From Prostheceraeus crozeri (lineage: Eukaryota > Platyhelminthes > Polycladida > Euryleptidae): DNA of 64,000 bases. Below are positions 1 through 11,245 of this stretch, one piece after another. The stretch covers positions 35,776 through 99,775 of the forward strand of contig CAJQUW010011240.1 in the NCBI GenBank assembly GCA_907163375.1. The letters are read 5' to 3'. How positions within the stretch are numbered: the stretch's first letter is position 1; every line of letters starts with the position of its first letter. The position numbers and the translations under genes were made by a program. Below the pieces are notes generated by a model. The model made no database searches, had not been told where the DNA came from, and saw nothing but the letters and a program-made list of their open reading frames with translations.

Positions 1-2287
1 TCATTGAAAACCATTATACAATTTTTCAACACTGGAATACGAATTAAAATGTGGTTCACAGAGTCATATTGAAAGTGGTCGCTGTACTGGTTGGAAGAAC
101 ATCTCAAGAATTCACAGATAAAATTTCTAATTATTGGATAATTCCTCGGTCAAGCGGTTAAGAAACCTACTGTAGTGTTTTTCTGGAATAAGCACACTTA
201 AGATCTTCTTTACCTACAATCATTTCTCAGATAAATAGAATGTCGCTGGAACTCTTCAATTAATCATTGAATGACTTATGTGATATAATTTGATGACATA
301 TTGGCAGCTGATTTTCGAATGCATGCAGAGATTTTGAAAATTGTTCAAATATAATGAACAGGGGCCCTTTAAAGTAAAATAAAGGCTCTAATGTATGCTC
401 TGCAAATCGACATTACAAGTTGCGTATGTGTCTGATTATACTCTTGATAGATTATAGGAGCGATATTTCAAACTTATGAACGTACAGAACGTTTTAGAGG
501 ATTTCCTTCTTTGTCATCATGTCGCTGCACTATTTTGTAGATTCATTATTGCTTTTGTATACATGCTCTTTGGACATGGGGCAACAATCCAGATCACAAA
601 TTGCCTTGATAAATATAAATGCCAACCAGAAAACAAGGAAACCAGCTCGTACAATTTTCTTTTTGCCCCAACTAAGTTCCCCGGCGTGTGCCATAATTTT
701 CATGCAATTTCCATTCTAGGACTTTCTATGGTATTGTTAATTTCTATGTATGTAACCCTTTCCTACCTGCCGCATGGCTTCCACTCTTCCATACCGTCCC
801 CAAAAATTTTGTACATAGTTTTTTTTTGTATTATTTGTAATTTTGTATCGCTTGAATGCAGATGTGAATTTTTAAATATTTTTCTATAATGTCATAAAAT
901 CACTTCCTGAAGATAGCTATAGATAATAACTGAAATTAATCGAACGTTAGAGAATAAAAATCAATGCAACACTAGAATTTGGCTCTTTCCAAAAAAAATT
1001 ATGAAGTTAATGCGATGTAGCTGGGCGACATGGTGTATCGACAAGTAAAGTCACAGTTCGCCTTTCTTTCCATGATATCATGGTAAGTCCATCGGGACGT
1101 TTGCCATCTTATGTGGAAACTCCCGGAGGCTGCAAGATGGCAGGAAATCCACTGGATATCAAGGCTCGTCGAAAAAGGTCATTGGACTCTTGATGATGCT
1201 GTCAGCAGGCAGCAATGAAGATATACATGTATTATCTTTCAAATGACAACCTAAAAATCGTCGGTGCGAACCGCCAGATGTTCGTAGACAAAAAAATTAA
1301 GAAATAAAGATACCGCCAGAAATCGATGTCAATGATGCCTCACGGCTAAGTATTTTCTGTTGAAAAACTGCTTTTACAAGTAATTATTATGTTGAAAACT
1401 GAGCTGCACCGCCAGAAATATAAAGACAGAAGTAATGAATGGAATGAATTAATACCTTTTGCATAAAATACTTTACCATGTGTACGCTACTTATAGATGC
1501 TATGCTAGAGATGCTTAGAAAGCCTACGATAATTGGCCTAAAATGCAAACTGGGCAGCCTAATAGCCTAATTGCTAGAGGAGTAGGGAAAACAAGCCAAG
1601 CTTTGTATATCTTGTACATGTATTTGGTTTCTTACACAGCAGGGCGTGAAATCGATAGCGTAGTATCATAATATGTCATATGTAAATTCAAATATCAAAA
1701 TAATGCTTAATTAGTGTAAGCGATTTCATGATAAAAAATTAACTTCGGATAGCTCGTCATGTTAAATACGTCGTATATCAATACTCGTCATTTTAATATT
1801 ATCAATACAAAAATTAGATGCTGACCGACTAAGGATGGTAAAGCAGAGAGCAGACATGTAATGAACGTGCCGCTATCCTCCACCGTGACCCGTAGAGTTT
1901 GAATTGTAAGGATAAATTATTGACTTTTGATCTTTCAAGAGAACAGGAGGGCACGAATATACTGAAACATGGGCCGAATTCTGCTTCCTATAGTAAAAGT
2001 ATCTGTGTTCGACACATACTTCACATTTCTAAATATGCAATTCTTAGTTCTGGACTAATGTATATTTTAGAACCATGCAATAATTTACAGATCGGTCAAG
2101 AAAAACATGGAATCAAAGAATCTTTTTACTTCTCTATTGCATTCGATTGACGGTACATAGATGATCATTAAATCTGTTTTTATAGTTCATTTACAATTCG
2201 TGCATGTAAGTTGAGTTGTCGACTGTTTCATTCATGCGTCAGTTGTTCATGACCACTTCCTTTGTACCGGTACATACATGTAGTTGC
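1..2287. other. Intergenic DNA, no supported gene
   Basis: No open frame here has recognisable domains or convincing coding character. The longest one, at 476-889, is hydrophobic and low in complexity and matches nothing I know. A stretch near 905-950 faintly resembles the repeated CTGAAGAT...GAAAC ends seen in some Penelope-like or other retroelements, but it is too degraded to call. The rest is AT-rich sequence without structure that I can see. Confidence 0.5.
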
Positions 2288-2992
2288 TTATTGCTCTTCT
2301 TCATCATTACCTTCGTCTTTCTTATCACCTTCATCTTCGTCATCGCCGTCTTCCTCATGATCACCTTTACGGTCATCGTCACGATCGTCATCACCTCTGC
2401 GTCTACGACGACTTCCAGCGCCACGTTCCATCTGCTTCCGTCGTTCTATTTGTTCCATTTCGAGTAAAAGGCTTTGGATTTGTTCTTTCTTTTCTTGAGC
2501 ACAGCACATGACTGGAGAAACTGCGTTGGTTGCATCATCGAAACTATGGTATAACTCTTCCTTTGCTTTTTCGAGATCCGACTTGATTCCATCAATCTCA
2601 GTCTTGTTTGACTTCATATAATTTGCCTTTTTCAATGCACTTGCCGCTCCTGCTACCCGAACCAGCTTTCTGGGAGCATCGAGCAGCACACGGAAGAAGA
2701 TTTGTGTATTTCTTTCCGCAACATCACATGTATCGTTCTTGCATGGCCATTTTCGTTCAGGATGTTCCAGTTGCTTATTGAAATCCAAGAAATTGATCAA
2801 TTTGAATGCCAATTGAAGTTCTTCTTGACGTCCACCGTGACCGCCTCGACCTCCTCTGGAGCCGCCATCTGGACCGCCTTTTCCTTTTTGACGGGTGTGA
2901 GAGCCACCGTTAGATGGCTGAGTGGAATTGGAAGCACTGAGACATATCGCGCACGATATGACCAGAATGAGAAGTCCCAAGAAGTATTTCAT
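2288..2992 (-). CDS. Putative secreted Gly/Arg-rich and acidic-tailed protein (host gene)
   Basis: A 234-residue protein that I do not recognise. It opens with a clear signal peptide (MKYF, then a hydrophobic run to about residue 20). A short Gly/Arg/His-rich stretch follows (about 30-55), then a helical central region with several cysteines (CKNDTC, MCC). The end is an Arg-rich patch followed by a long Asp/Glu/Lys tail. I chose the Met at 2992 because the signal peptide starts there and a polypyrimidine/CAG acceptor-like site lies immediately upstream on this strand (near 2997-3010). This suggests a 5'UTR intron and a multi-exon host gene. There are no transposon hallmarks. A secreted acidic (matrix, coelomocyte or venom-type) protein would fit, but the function is unknown. 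Confidence 0.55.
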   Translation of the reverse strand: MKYFLGLLILVISCAICLSASNSTQPSNGGSHTRQKGKGGPDGGSRGGRGGHGGRQEELQLAFKLINFLDFNKQLEHPERKWPCKNDTCDVAERNTQIFFRVLLDAPRKLVRVAGAASALKKANYMKSNKTEIDGIKSDLEKAKEELYHSFDDATNAVSPVMCCAQEKKEQIQSLLLEMEQIERRKQMERGAGSRRRRRGDDDRDDDRKGDHEEDGDDEDEGDKKDEGNDEEEQ

Positions 2993-3607
2993 TTTACCTG
3001 AAAGCGATGAAACAATATCATAATACACAGATGTTTTTAGCATTTGATGTATAGAAATGTTTAGAGATTATTGAGTTTATGTAATTACAAGATCTAACTA
3101 GCATTATTCTATCTGCTTGTAAAAGATAGTGCATGATTTCATATAATCAAGGATTTGAAAGCAATCTCATCTTTTGCTTTCATGTCATTACTCGGCCTGT
3201 GCATTGGTGTAATTTGATATCTTATCTGAAATTTTTAGAAAGATACTAGCAAATTTCTGAATAAAGCGAAAAGAAATTGCGATTTCAAATATACTGCCTG
3301 ACAAAAAACCTTAACACTGATCATTACTAATCAATGGCAGCTGTTAAATTTCTAGGCCGATCTTACTCCCAAACAAATTTCTATGTGACCTCTCTAGCAT
3401 AGCCATATATATCGTTGATCCTTTTACAGAGGATCAACGTTTGGATAAGTTTAAACCTCGCTTAATTGCAAGATTTATTGTCTTTTTGACATAAGTCGTA
3501 GCGGCATGATGAAGCACGGAGATGAATTCGCAGAATGTGTGGCTATTGGAATGGTTCGCTGCGTTCGCATGCGTAATGTTTGTAAAGAATTGAATGTATC
3601 ACATGTA

Positions 3608-3891
3608 CACTGTAAACTGTAGGGCACTAATTTTGGCACGAAACAGAAATTTCGTGCCAGTTAGCGCGTAGTTAGTGCCTTTCTAGTGCCTCGAGGCACT
3701 AGTAGGCGCCACTAGGCACTAATAGGCACCAAACCAAATATTTGTTTATCCAATGAAATCGAAGGAAAAATCAATGGGCGCGAACTCGGCACTACGAACT
3801 TCGTGCCTACTCGTGCCTTGTGTTGGTTAGAATTGATGCCTAAATTTCGTGCCTAATTCAAGCGAAATCTCGTGCCCTAGAGTTTACAGTG
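3608..3891. mobile_element. MITE with 20-bp TIRs and repeated GGCAC motifs
   Basis: A 284-bp element with terminal inverted repeats (CACTGTAAACTGTAGGGCAC against CACTGTAAACTCTAGGGCAC, one mismatch) bounded by TA on both sides (3606-3607, 3892-3893). The interior is rich in GTGCC/GGCAC words in both orientations (for example around 3640-3720 and 3790-3880), so it could fold into a large hairpin. It has no coding capacity. TA duplication and palindromic structure point to mobilisation by a Tc1/mariner-type transposase, but the family is not identified. Confidence 0.75.
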
Positions 3892-4300
3892 TAGGCTAGC
3901 TATTAGGAATCGGTGGGTGTGTTGGTGTGAAGATGGAAAAGTTGCAAGACAAAAAGAAGTTGCAAGACCATGGTTAACAAATAGAGTCACATACCTGAAG
4001 CTGATGATTGCAGCAAAGAGAAATGATGGTTTCAGAGCGTTTCGTATGAAGCAATAATAATAATAATAATAATAATAATATGCGTTTATTTCAGGTAAAT
4101 GAAAATCACAAATACAGGTAGCAATCACAAATCACATTTTAAAAGTCACATAAAGTGAATATTCGAGCCCATAGAGCGAAAAGTATTGCAGAAGTTGCAA
4201 GTCACAAACTTGAGTTAAAAATACGACATGCATATGTTAAAAATGAACGGGAGCGTCTAACCGTCAGACAAAGTGGCATTCGGAAATGGCCCGAATGTGG

Positions 4301-6808
4301 TCAACGGGGAGGAAGAAGGGAGTTCAAGGGATGCTGTGAGATCATGCATTTGTTTAGAAATTTTAGAACAAGACAGTTCCGTCTCTCGTGAAAGTTTGGC
4401 ATGATTTTACAAGAACATGTGTCATCACAAATGATGCGATGGGCTCTCTTGATCACTCTCTCAATCTTCGTACAAGAAAAACATGAAATTTCACCAAATA
4501 CTGGAATAGCATACAGGAGGATAGACATAATAATTCCATTGAAGATTTTTATGAGCTCTTGCTTGGTTACAAACGGTTTCACAATCCTCAAAATATGAAG
4601 TCGTCTGCTTGCGGTTCGAGTAACACGGTTGAAGTGAGCATCCCAGGACAGATTGTCAGTAAGAGTCACACCTAGGATAACACATGCTTTGGACAGACTG
4701 ATTTGGGCGTATGGCAAGGGCACTTCGTAGGAAACATTCGGCTTTTTGATAACCAGTTGACAACACTTTGACAGATTCAAACTCATATTGTGGCTTCTAG
4801 TCCATTCAGTCACAATGCTCAAAAATGACGGTGGTGCGTGGTCGCGTTCACAGGATTCAACTAAGGTAATGTCATCAGCGAACTTAATGATACGAGCTGT
4901 TGCGCAATCAATAGATAGGGATGACATAAATGAACCAAACAGAAACGGACCCAACACTGATCCCTGAGGTACTCCTGATGTGACCTCTACAAGAGGACCA
5001 GTAATGCCGTTCACGTGAATGCGTTGAAACCTACTTGAGAAGTACGAATGCAGCCAGTTCAAAAATCCAGTGTCAAATCCTTTAGGGAACAAAACGTTTA
5101 TCATGCGCTTGTGCTGAACCATGTCAAATGCCTTAGATAGATCTAGGCATGTTACCCTGACAGCAATAGTTCCAGAATGCTCCATCAATGCTGTAACAGT
5201 GTTATAGAGATCGATCAAAGCAGTTGACGTAGAGCCATGAGACCGAAAGGCGTGTTGATCATCACCAAAATGAGAGACAAAATCAGATTTCATTTGTCGG
5301 AGGATGCAACGCTCAAAAACTTTTGAGATTATTGGTGTAAGACTAATCGGACGGTAGTCGTTGATTGTAGGATTGCTTTTTTTCTCAATGGGACGAACGA
5401 AGGAGTTTTTCCACAAATCAGGAAAGATCATAGAGTCGATCGAAGTCTGAAAAAGGTGAGCAAGAGGTGCTGAGATTAATTCTGCCGCCTCGCTAAGTAG
5501 CCTGGCATTCACAAAGTCTGGACCAGCTGATTGCTTTGATGGAAGAGCTCGCAATAAATCATAGACACAACCTTCACTGACCTGAACATTCCAACTCTCA
5601 CCCGGAAAGACACACAGGGCATCGTCCACGGCAGGATTAAAACCATCGGAGAAGTGACGAGAGAGATCGTTCAAGAAGTCCACATCATGAAGCTTCGCAG
5701 CAGACTTAGTCGAAGAACTTCCATTTATTTCTTTCACAATGTCCCACACGTTGTTGTGTCTGTTCAAGACCCCATTGCTCCAGCGTTGTTTCGAATTCAT
5801 TATTTCGCTCTTGACTTTTTGACTGAAGTGATTGAATCGAGGCCAGTCTTTTGAGCGATAAGCGATCCATCTGTCTTCTATGAGAGCTTTTAGAATCGGT
5901 GTTATCCAGGGCTTGTCTGTAGCATTCAATGTTACTTCTCTTTGAGGTATTGCACTCATTGCTACAAAAAACGTTTCATAAAAGGCGACTACTTTGCTGT
6001 TTATATCAGGACTTTCATAAACACGACGGAAATCAACAGCTCTCAGACAGCTCAAAAAGCTATTCAGATGCTGCTGTCGATAGTCAAAAATCACTTTTTT
6101 CACACTGTTGGAGGGAGGAGTGGCAGAAAGAGTAAGAAGAAACACAGTATTGTGGTCGGATGAACCAAGTGGAGGACCAATTATTGCTGGCTGTGGGAAA
6201 TGAGTCTGTAGAATTTCGGAAATCCAAATATGATCCAGATGCGAACTTCCTCGTGTTGGTGAATGAACACAGTTATTGCATGACAAGACATCTTTGAAGA
6301 TGGACGTGTCAAAGTCGTTGAAATCGCCGCCCACTATAAATGTCAAACTTGGATCACTGATGAGAAGCCGATCAAACTGAGATATGATGCAGTCAGAAAT
6401 ATTGCGTCGTGAATGCACTGGAAGATTCGGTGGAATATACATGCACGAAAGAATAGTATTAGTGATCGGTAATTTCACTGCCACCCACTCAAAGCAATCA
6501 TGAGACTCAAGGTCCAGTGAGATGGAAGCGAAGCAGTCATGGATCCATAAGGCAACTCCCCCACCTGCACGATTCTGTCTGTCACCTCTGAAAAGGGTAT
6601 AACCATCAATGTTGAAAGGAGAGGAGGATATGTCATCAGATAGCCAAGTTTCGGTCACAGCAATACAAGACGGTGTGAGGTTTGCAACAAGACCGCGAAG
6701 TTCATCCATCTTATTGGATACTGATCTTGCATTGATTAACAACATGGTAGGATATCTTGGAGGAGCTAAAAACTTTGGGGAAAATTCTTCAATGAAGAGC
6801 GTAGGCAA
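4301..6808 (-). CDS. Retrotransposon ORF2: APE endonuclease and reverse transcriptase
   Basis: This is the replication enzyme of the non-LTR element: target DNA nicking and target-primed reverse transcription. The 835 residues begin with an AP-endonuclease-like domain (about 20-230; NARSVSNK, TETWL, GGDFNDFD, SSDHNTVF). The RT domain follows (about 440-720), with NDYRPISLTPIISKVFER, LDLSKAFDMVQH, SGVPQGSVLGPFLF and the catalytic FADD. The RT thumb and C-terminal region (YAIPVFG, RVIKRAHRII) end at the stop. The frame is open and overlaps ORF1 by 43 nt; the true start may lie a few codons in. Family placement near CR1/L2 rests on domain order and tail type and is inferred. Confidence 0.85.
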   Translation of the reverse strand: MPTLFIEEFSPKFLAPPRYPTMLLINARSVSNKMDELRGLVANLTPSCIAVTETWLSDDISSSPFNIDGYTLFRGDRQNRAGGGVALWIHDCFASISLDLESHDCFEWVAVKLPITNTILSCMYIPPNLPVHSRRNISDCIISQFDRLLISDPSLTFIVGGDFNDFDTSIFKDVLSCNNCVHSPTRGSSHLDHIWISEILQTHFPQPAIIGPPLGSSDHNTVFLLTLSATPPSNSVKKVIFDYRQQHLNSFLSCLRAVDFRRVYESPDINSKVVAFYETFFVAMSAIPQREVTLNATDKPWITPILKALIEDRWIAYRSKDWPRFNHFSQKVKSEIMNSKQRWSNGVLNRHNNVWDIVKEINGSSSTKSAAKLHDVDFLNDLSRHFSDGFNPAVDDALCVFPGESWNVQVSEGCVYDLLRALPSKQSAGPDFVNARLLSEAAELISAPLAHLFQTSIDSMIFPDLWKNSFVRPIEKKSNPTINDYRPISLTPIISKVFERCILRQMKSDFVSHFGDDQHAFRSHGSTSTALIDLYNTVTALMEHSGTIAVRVTCLDLSKAFDMVQHKRMINVLFPKGFDTGFLNWLHSYFSSRFQRIHVNGITGPLVEVTSGVPQGSVLGPFLFGSFMSSLSIDCATARIIKFADDITLVESCERDHAPPSFLSIVTEWTRSHNMSLNLSKCCQLVIKKPNVSYEVPLPYAQISLSKACVILGVTLTDNLSWDAHFNRVTRTASRRLHILRIVKPFVTKQELIKIFNGIIMSILLYAIPVFGEISCFSCTKIERVIKRAHRIICDDTCSCKIMPNFHERRNCLVLKFLNKCMISQHPLNSLLPPR

Positions 6809-7494
6809 ACTTTGTTGTTGAAGATGACGACGTCTTCACCGGAACCTCTCCGCTCCTCAAGCTCTTTGCGCAGCTCGAACCATTCTTGTTGTTGCCGCTT
6901 GGTTCTATCTTGATGTATGAAAACACGGTTGAATTGTCTAGAGTCTTTCAAAGTTCTTGCTGATCGAATAAGGGATCGCTTTGCCACCTGGGTTGGTAGA
7001 ACAACTTTGATAGGCCTCGGTTTACCGCGTCCGATCTTTCCAACTCGGCGTATTTCGGAAGGTTGGATATTCTTGAATTCCAAATGATCAAAAATTTTTC
7101 TCACAATATCTCTGTCACACTTCTTGCGATCGTCAAGCGAATCACTACAGTCTTCTGCTACTCCAGAAATTATAATGTTGTTTCTTCTTGCCTCTCTCTC
7201 TTCAAACTCGTTGTACATTTCAGACTTGAAGAAGTCAAGCTGAAAAAGAGCAGATTTCATATCGTTTATTTCTTTTTGCTGTGCGTGATTTGCCTGATGA
7301 CATGCAGTTGCAGATTTCTCAACAATCTTGATGCGGTCATCAAGAGAATCAAGTCGGCTTTCCAATCGACCTATTTCCTCTCTGAAGGACTTCAGCAATT
7401 CCTGCTTTATATCTATAGAAATTTCTTGCAGATCTCTCAAGGTCGCCAGCTTTGAAGTATCATTCGTAGAGTTGGTTCTGGTTTGTCTTGTCAT
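6766..7494 (-). CDS. Retrotransposon ORF1: coiled-coil RNA-binding protein
   Basis: A 242-residue L1-ORF1p-like protein. It has a polar N-terminus, a heptad-type coiled coil (about 20-110, rich in L/E/K with RIKIVEKS), then a segment with NNIIISGVAED and KVVLPTQVAKRSLIRSARTL that looks like an RRM-type domain, and a basic C-terminus. Proteins of this kind coat the element RNA as trimers. The ATG at 7494 follows a 5'UTR of roughly 360 nt. The 43-nt overlap with ORF2 implies reinitiation or coupling. Confidence 0.75.
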   Translation of the reverse strand: MTRQTRTNSTNDTSKLATLRDLQEISIDIKQELLKSFREEIGRLESRLDSLDDRIKIVEKSATACHQANHAQQKEINDMKSALFQLDFFKSEMYNEFEEREARRNNIIISGVAEDCSDSLDDRKKCDRDIVRKIFDHLEFKNIQPSEIRRVGKIGRGKPRPIKVVLPTQVAKRSLIRSARTLKDSRQFNRVFIHQDRTKRQQQEWFELRKELEERRGSGEDVVIFNNKVCLRSSLKNFPQSF

Positions 7495-8254
7495 CTTCGC
7501 AACTGGGACGATCTAGCATGAGTGCCGAGAGCAAAAATATGAGCCACTTGCGGGTTCGAACTGAGTCTATAAAGGCTGACGCTGCACCGCGAACCAAATA
7601 CACCACGCACGCTGTCCTCATTGGTCGGGTGATAGTTGTATCTATTCGTAGAGTACCAAAATCGCCTGCAGGTAGTGTCCGATGTGTGATGACGTCAAAC
7701 TCGGCAGCTACGTCTTACCGCTATGAAGTTGCAAAATCGAGGAAGTGAGATTAATTCACACACACAACGACGAGGACAGAAATTCCAAGATTATGGCAGA
7801 ACGAAGAATCCCGACGAAAAACACACCAAAGAATTGAACACTAGACCACAAGACGATGAAGATGATATATAAATTTCCACGAAACGAATATCTGGAACCT
7901 CCAAAATGAATCAATCACAAATGTGTTGCACGAGTAACGGAGAATACGACCGCACCACAGATCGATTGCTGCAGTTGAATAGGCTGCAATAGGCTGCCCC
8001 ATGTGTTAACTGGTGTTAACAGCTTTCGAAAGGTTGGTTGAAGAGCAACGGGAAGTCATTGAGCATGATAGATCGGATGAACTCTACGAACAATAGATTT
8101 TGAGCTTGCATTAATACCAGGAGGGCCATGCAGGTTTCTAAATATGTGTGACATAAATTTTTATTATCTAAACATATAGATTTGATACTATTTCATTAAT
8201 GAAAGTGATGTTCCTGCAATTCTAAGTGTTGAAATTTTTTTGTCACGCAGTATA

Positions 8255-9838
8255 TGATACAATGTTCTAGAGATTCATATGCGTGTGGGTTAGTCTAGAA
8301 CGGACATAATCCTATCACAGCCATTGTATGCAATGGTAGCAAGCAATGGAGATTGACATAGACATTCATTTCTCTTTGGCCGATCTCTTTGGCATCTCTC
8401 TTGTTGTCATGCTATTATCTAATCAAATCTATTCAACAAGCTAGGCTACTTTTTCATAAGAACTCCTGTATATACTCACCAAATGGAAGAATTGGAATAC
8501 TTCAACAACCGTCGGAGACGCTTATATAAATCAGAGATCCTGCAGTTTTTATCGCAAATACTCGAAACAAACATTAATTTATGACTTTAGATTTACACAG
8601 GCACAGCTTGCTGAATATTGGACATCATTGACTGACGTTTCTGTACGAAAGTTTCTTCCCTTCGAAGTCTTGAACAAATTTAACACCACCAACTGATTTG
8701 CGAAATAACATGCATTGTCTGGCAATAAACAAATATTTTCCTGCGAATGTCTGTCTATTGCTTAAAAGTTTATCTGAAAATGATTTTTTATTTTTGTGAT
8801 ATTGTATGCAAGATTATAGACAATTTTGAAGAAGGCGTGTTTCACTTCAATTCTTCTGACATTAGTCAATTGATAAAATCTGTCAGATATTGTTTAAAAT
8901 AAAATCAGAAATTAGAGTATAAATTTGAATATCGTAGCTGTATTGCAGTAGTATATTACTGTAGCCATATTACAGTAATCAGTATCCAGTTGCTGACACA
9001 TTAGTTGCAATTACTATAAATCAATTCTGCTTCTTAAATTGTGACGACCATCTAGTCTACATTTTTATATCACAGCCTCAACATGCTTCTACTTAAACAT
9101 AATTTCGATTTCCCTCGTCTGGTTCTCTTTCTCGGTGGTGCTTCTGATGCAAATCTCCATTTAATTGTCTCCAATTACTTCATCGTTGCATTTGAATGGT
9201 TAGTCCATGTCAATAATTCCGAAATCACGTGACCAATCCCAGTGTTAGGGTAAATCCATCTTATATAACAAAAGTGTCTTTTGTCTGGAAAATCCTTAGT
9301 TCTGAACCAAATGTCACAACTTTTTTTCATTTTGATCGCTAGGATCTATTCTTTTCGGTCACGATAAATTCAAATCAATCTAACAATGTTTTCTTCGTGA
9401 AAAATTTAGCTCAAGGCAGAAAAAGTGCCGAAAAGCCCGTCCCAAGCATGGGTATTTTATCTTCGGGAAGAAATTTCGTTGTCTCCTTAAAATATACAAA
9501 TTAGTTGTGTATCATCAGAAAGCGTATGAACCGGACTTTTGGCTAAACAATAATTTAGGATTGCATTAACATTGATTTGGGACTTTTTTCCAATTAGCCT
9601 TAGTCCTCCAGAAATTGTCATCTGACCGGTACCATGTTTTTGTCTTCGCAGCTTAGAAATGATCTTTTTAATGTACTTTATTTATACGACGAAATGCATC
9701 ATTCAAGTTGTCGCACCAAAAGGAAAAAAATCAACTACCGGTATGTCATCATCACAATTCAGCAATTGTGAATTTAAAATATGTCGTGCATTCGTTTGAC
9801 CGGACTTTTCTGATTCTTCTCAAAATTTCAATTTGTTG
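8255..9838. other. Intergenic DNA, nothing recognised
   Basis: AT-rich host DNA between the Tc1 relic and the CCCAAG-ended element. I see no convincing coding region, RNA gene or ordered repeat in it. Confidence 0.4.
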
Positions 9839-9845
9839 CTGAAAC

Positions 9846-11091
9846 AAGGTTGGGTCCACTCTTGGGTTTTGGGTAGTCTTGGGGGGGATACCCAAGAATC
9901 TTGGGGTGGGGACCCAAGAGCTTGGGTAACCCCCAAGAGTGAGAACCCAAGAGTAAAGAAATTGACCATGAATGATCATTTGCGGTTTTCCTGGAAAAAT
10001 TCTGCCTACTTATATGACCACATCATGTCATAGCAAGTCATCTACATGTAAGCTTACATGCATGTAAATGTAAATATGTAACCTGTTTCAACCACACGAT
10101 TGGTCTTTCTATGATAAAACTGTGCTATCATCAATTTTGATATAGACATACCGTAAATGTCTATTTGACAGGTTGTTTAATTAGCTTTTTTAAACTGTGC
10201 TTTGATTACCTATAGCTTCCTTGTAAATTTAATCCATTAAGCTAGATGTAATGCATGTTGTGTTAGACTGAATTTTGTATATATCATTTTGCGTGGAATA
10301 AAACAAATAATACATGTAAAAATGCAATGCATTAAACCAATACCTGTATAAAGCTCATGCTGTTGAATTGGTAGCCTACAACAATTCGTAGATAACTTGC
10401 TTCACATAGCCTCTTGCCTTGAAAGTTAAAAACTTTGGCCTATATTGTTTATTTTATTATTAGTCTATATTAGTCTGTATTAGAAATAGGAAGGTATCGG
10501 TATCATTTAATGCAGTGACATTCTTTGATGATTGCTTCTTGCGATTAGTAAAAATATCGTTGCATCTATATTTGTGCTATTTTCATCTTATACGAGGCCT
10601 ATGTTATGTGTGTTTCGTTTCTCGATCAGACATGTTGCAAGGAATGTAGCTTAGTCATGCATGTTGTTCTAATTAGGAAATTATTAGGCTGTAGATGTAA
10701 ACAGGGATGATGATATTGAGCCCAGAGATAATATATGCCGATAATTAAAACTTTTAGCTGAATATTGATTGATATGGCCTCGATTCCGCAATCGCAAATT
10801 CATGTAATAAATAGTAATCAATATGAACATTAGATACATATTAATTAATTGGATAGCAATATGTACAACATGTCATGATTCACATAATATCTTCATGCAA
10901 TTTTAAATCTCAATCAAAATTCTAAACATGTTCTGGAAATTGTTGTTCCACTTCATTAGAGAAATAGCCACTCTTGGGTCCAATCTTGGGGGTACCCAAG
11001 ATTAGATTTAAGATTAATCTTGGTCTTGGGTCTTGGGGGGTAGCCTACTGGGCTTGAGGGTTCCCAAGCTCAGGTTTGGACCCACCCTTGC
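9846..11091. mobile_element. Non-autonomous DNA element with CCCAAG/CTTGGG terminal repeats
   Basis: The ends are imperfect inverted repeats built from CTTGGG/CCCAAG words: left AAGGTTGGGTCC..., right ...GGACCCACCCTTG. The subterminal stretches (9846-9955 and 10972-11080) are dense in the same hexamer in both orientations. A 7-bp match CTGAAAC flanks both sides (9839-9845, 11092-11098) and may be the target duplication. The 1-kb interior is AT-rich and non-coding. The G-rich ends could form G-quadruplex-like structures. The superfamily is unknown. Confidence 0.55.
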
Positions 11092-11245
11092 CTGAAACCA
11101 CATTTTTCCGTCCAGATTTTATGAAACCTCATGGAATTATCAAGAACCATAATTCACAGCATGCATGCGAAATTTTATTTGATAGGACAATGATTATCAT
11201 TTTCGAAATCTCGTAAAACGGCCAAAATTTCCATCAGACCGAGAC

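Larger units (their letters stand above)
4052..7855 (-). mobile_element. Two-ORF non-LTR retrotransposon (CR1/L2-like), nearly full length
   Basis: It reads on the minus strand: a 5'UTR (about 7855-7495), an ORF1 with coiled coil (7494-6766), an ORF2 with endonuclease and reverse transcriptase (6808-4301), and a 220-bp 3'UTR. The 3'UTR ends in an AATAAA-like signal (near 4086-4091) and an (ATT)n tail at 4053-4080. Short microsatellite tails rather than poly-A are typical of CR1/L2/RTE clades. Both ORFs are open, so the copy is young. A possible target duplication ATGAAG lies at 4046-4051 and 7856-7861, but it is short enough to be chance. The 5'UTR has a TGACGTCA CRE-like palindrome near 7689-7696. 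Confidence 0.75.
3292..8252. mobile_element. Tc1/mariner-like DNA transposon relic carrying nested insertions
   Basis: The two ends are inverted copies of about 28 bp. The left end reads TACTGCCTGACAAAAAA, the right end reads TACTGCGTGACAAAAAA on the opposite strand, and both continue into a TTnAACACT motif. Each end is flanked by TA (3290-3291, 8253-8254), the Tc1/mariner target duplication. Translation of 3500-3605 and 3894-4045 gives scattered pieces resembling a Tc1 N-terminal helix-turn-helix region with stops. The transposase is dead and has been split by a MITE (3608-3891) and a non-LTR retrotransposon (about 4052-7855). The nesting gives relative ages: Tc1 is oldest. Confidence 0.7.

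Noticed and set aside
476..889. 137-residue hydrophobic frame
   Set aside because: AT-rich sequence; no domain, splice context or promoter.
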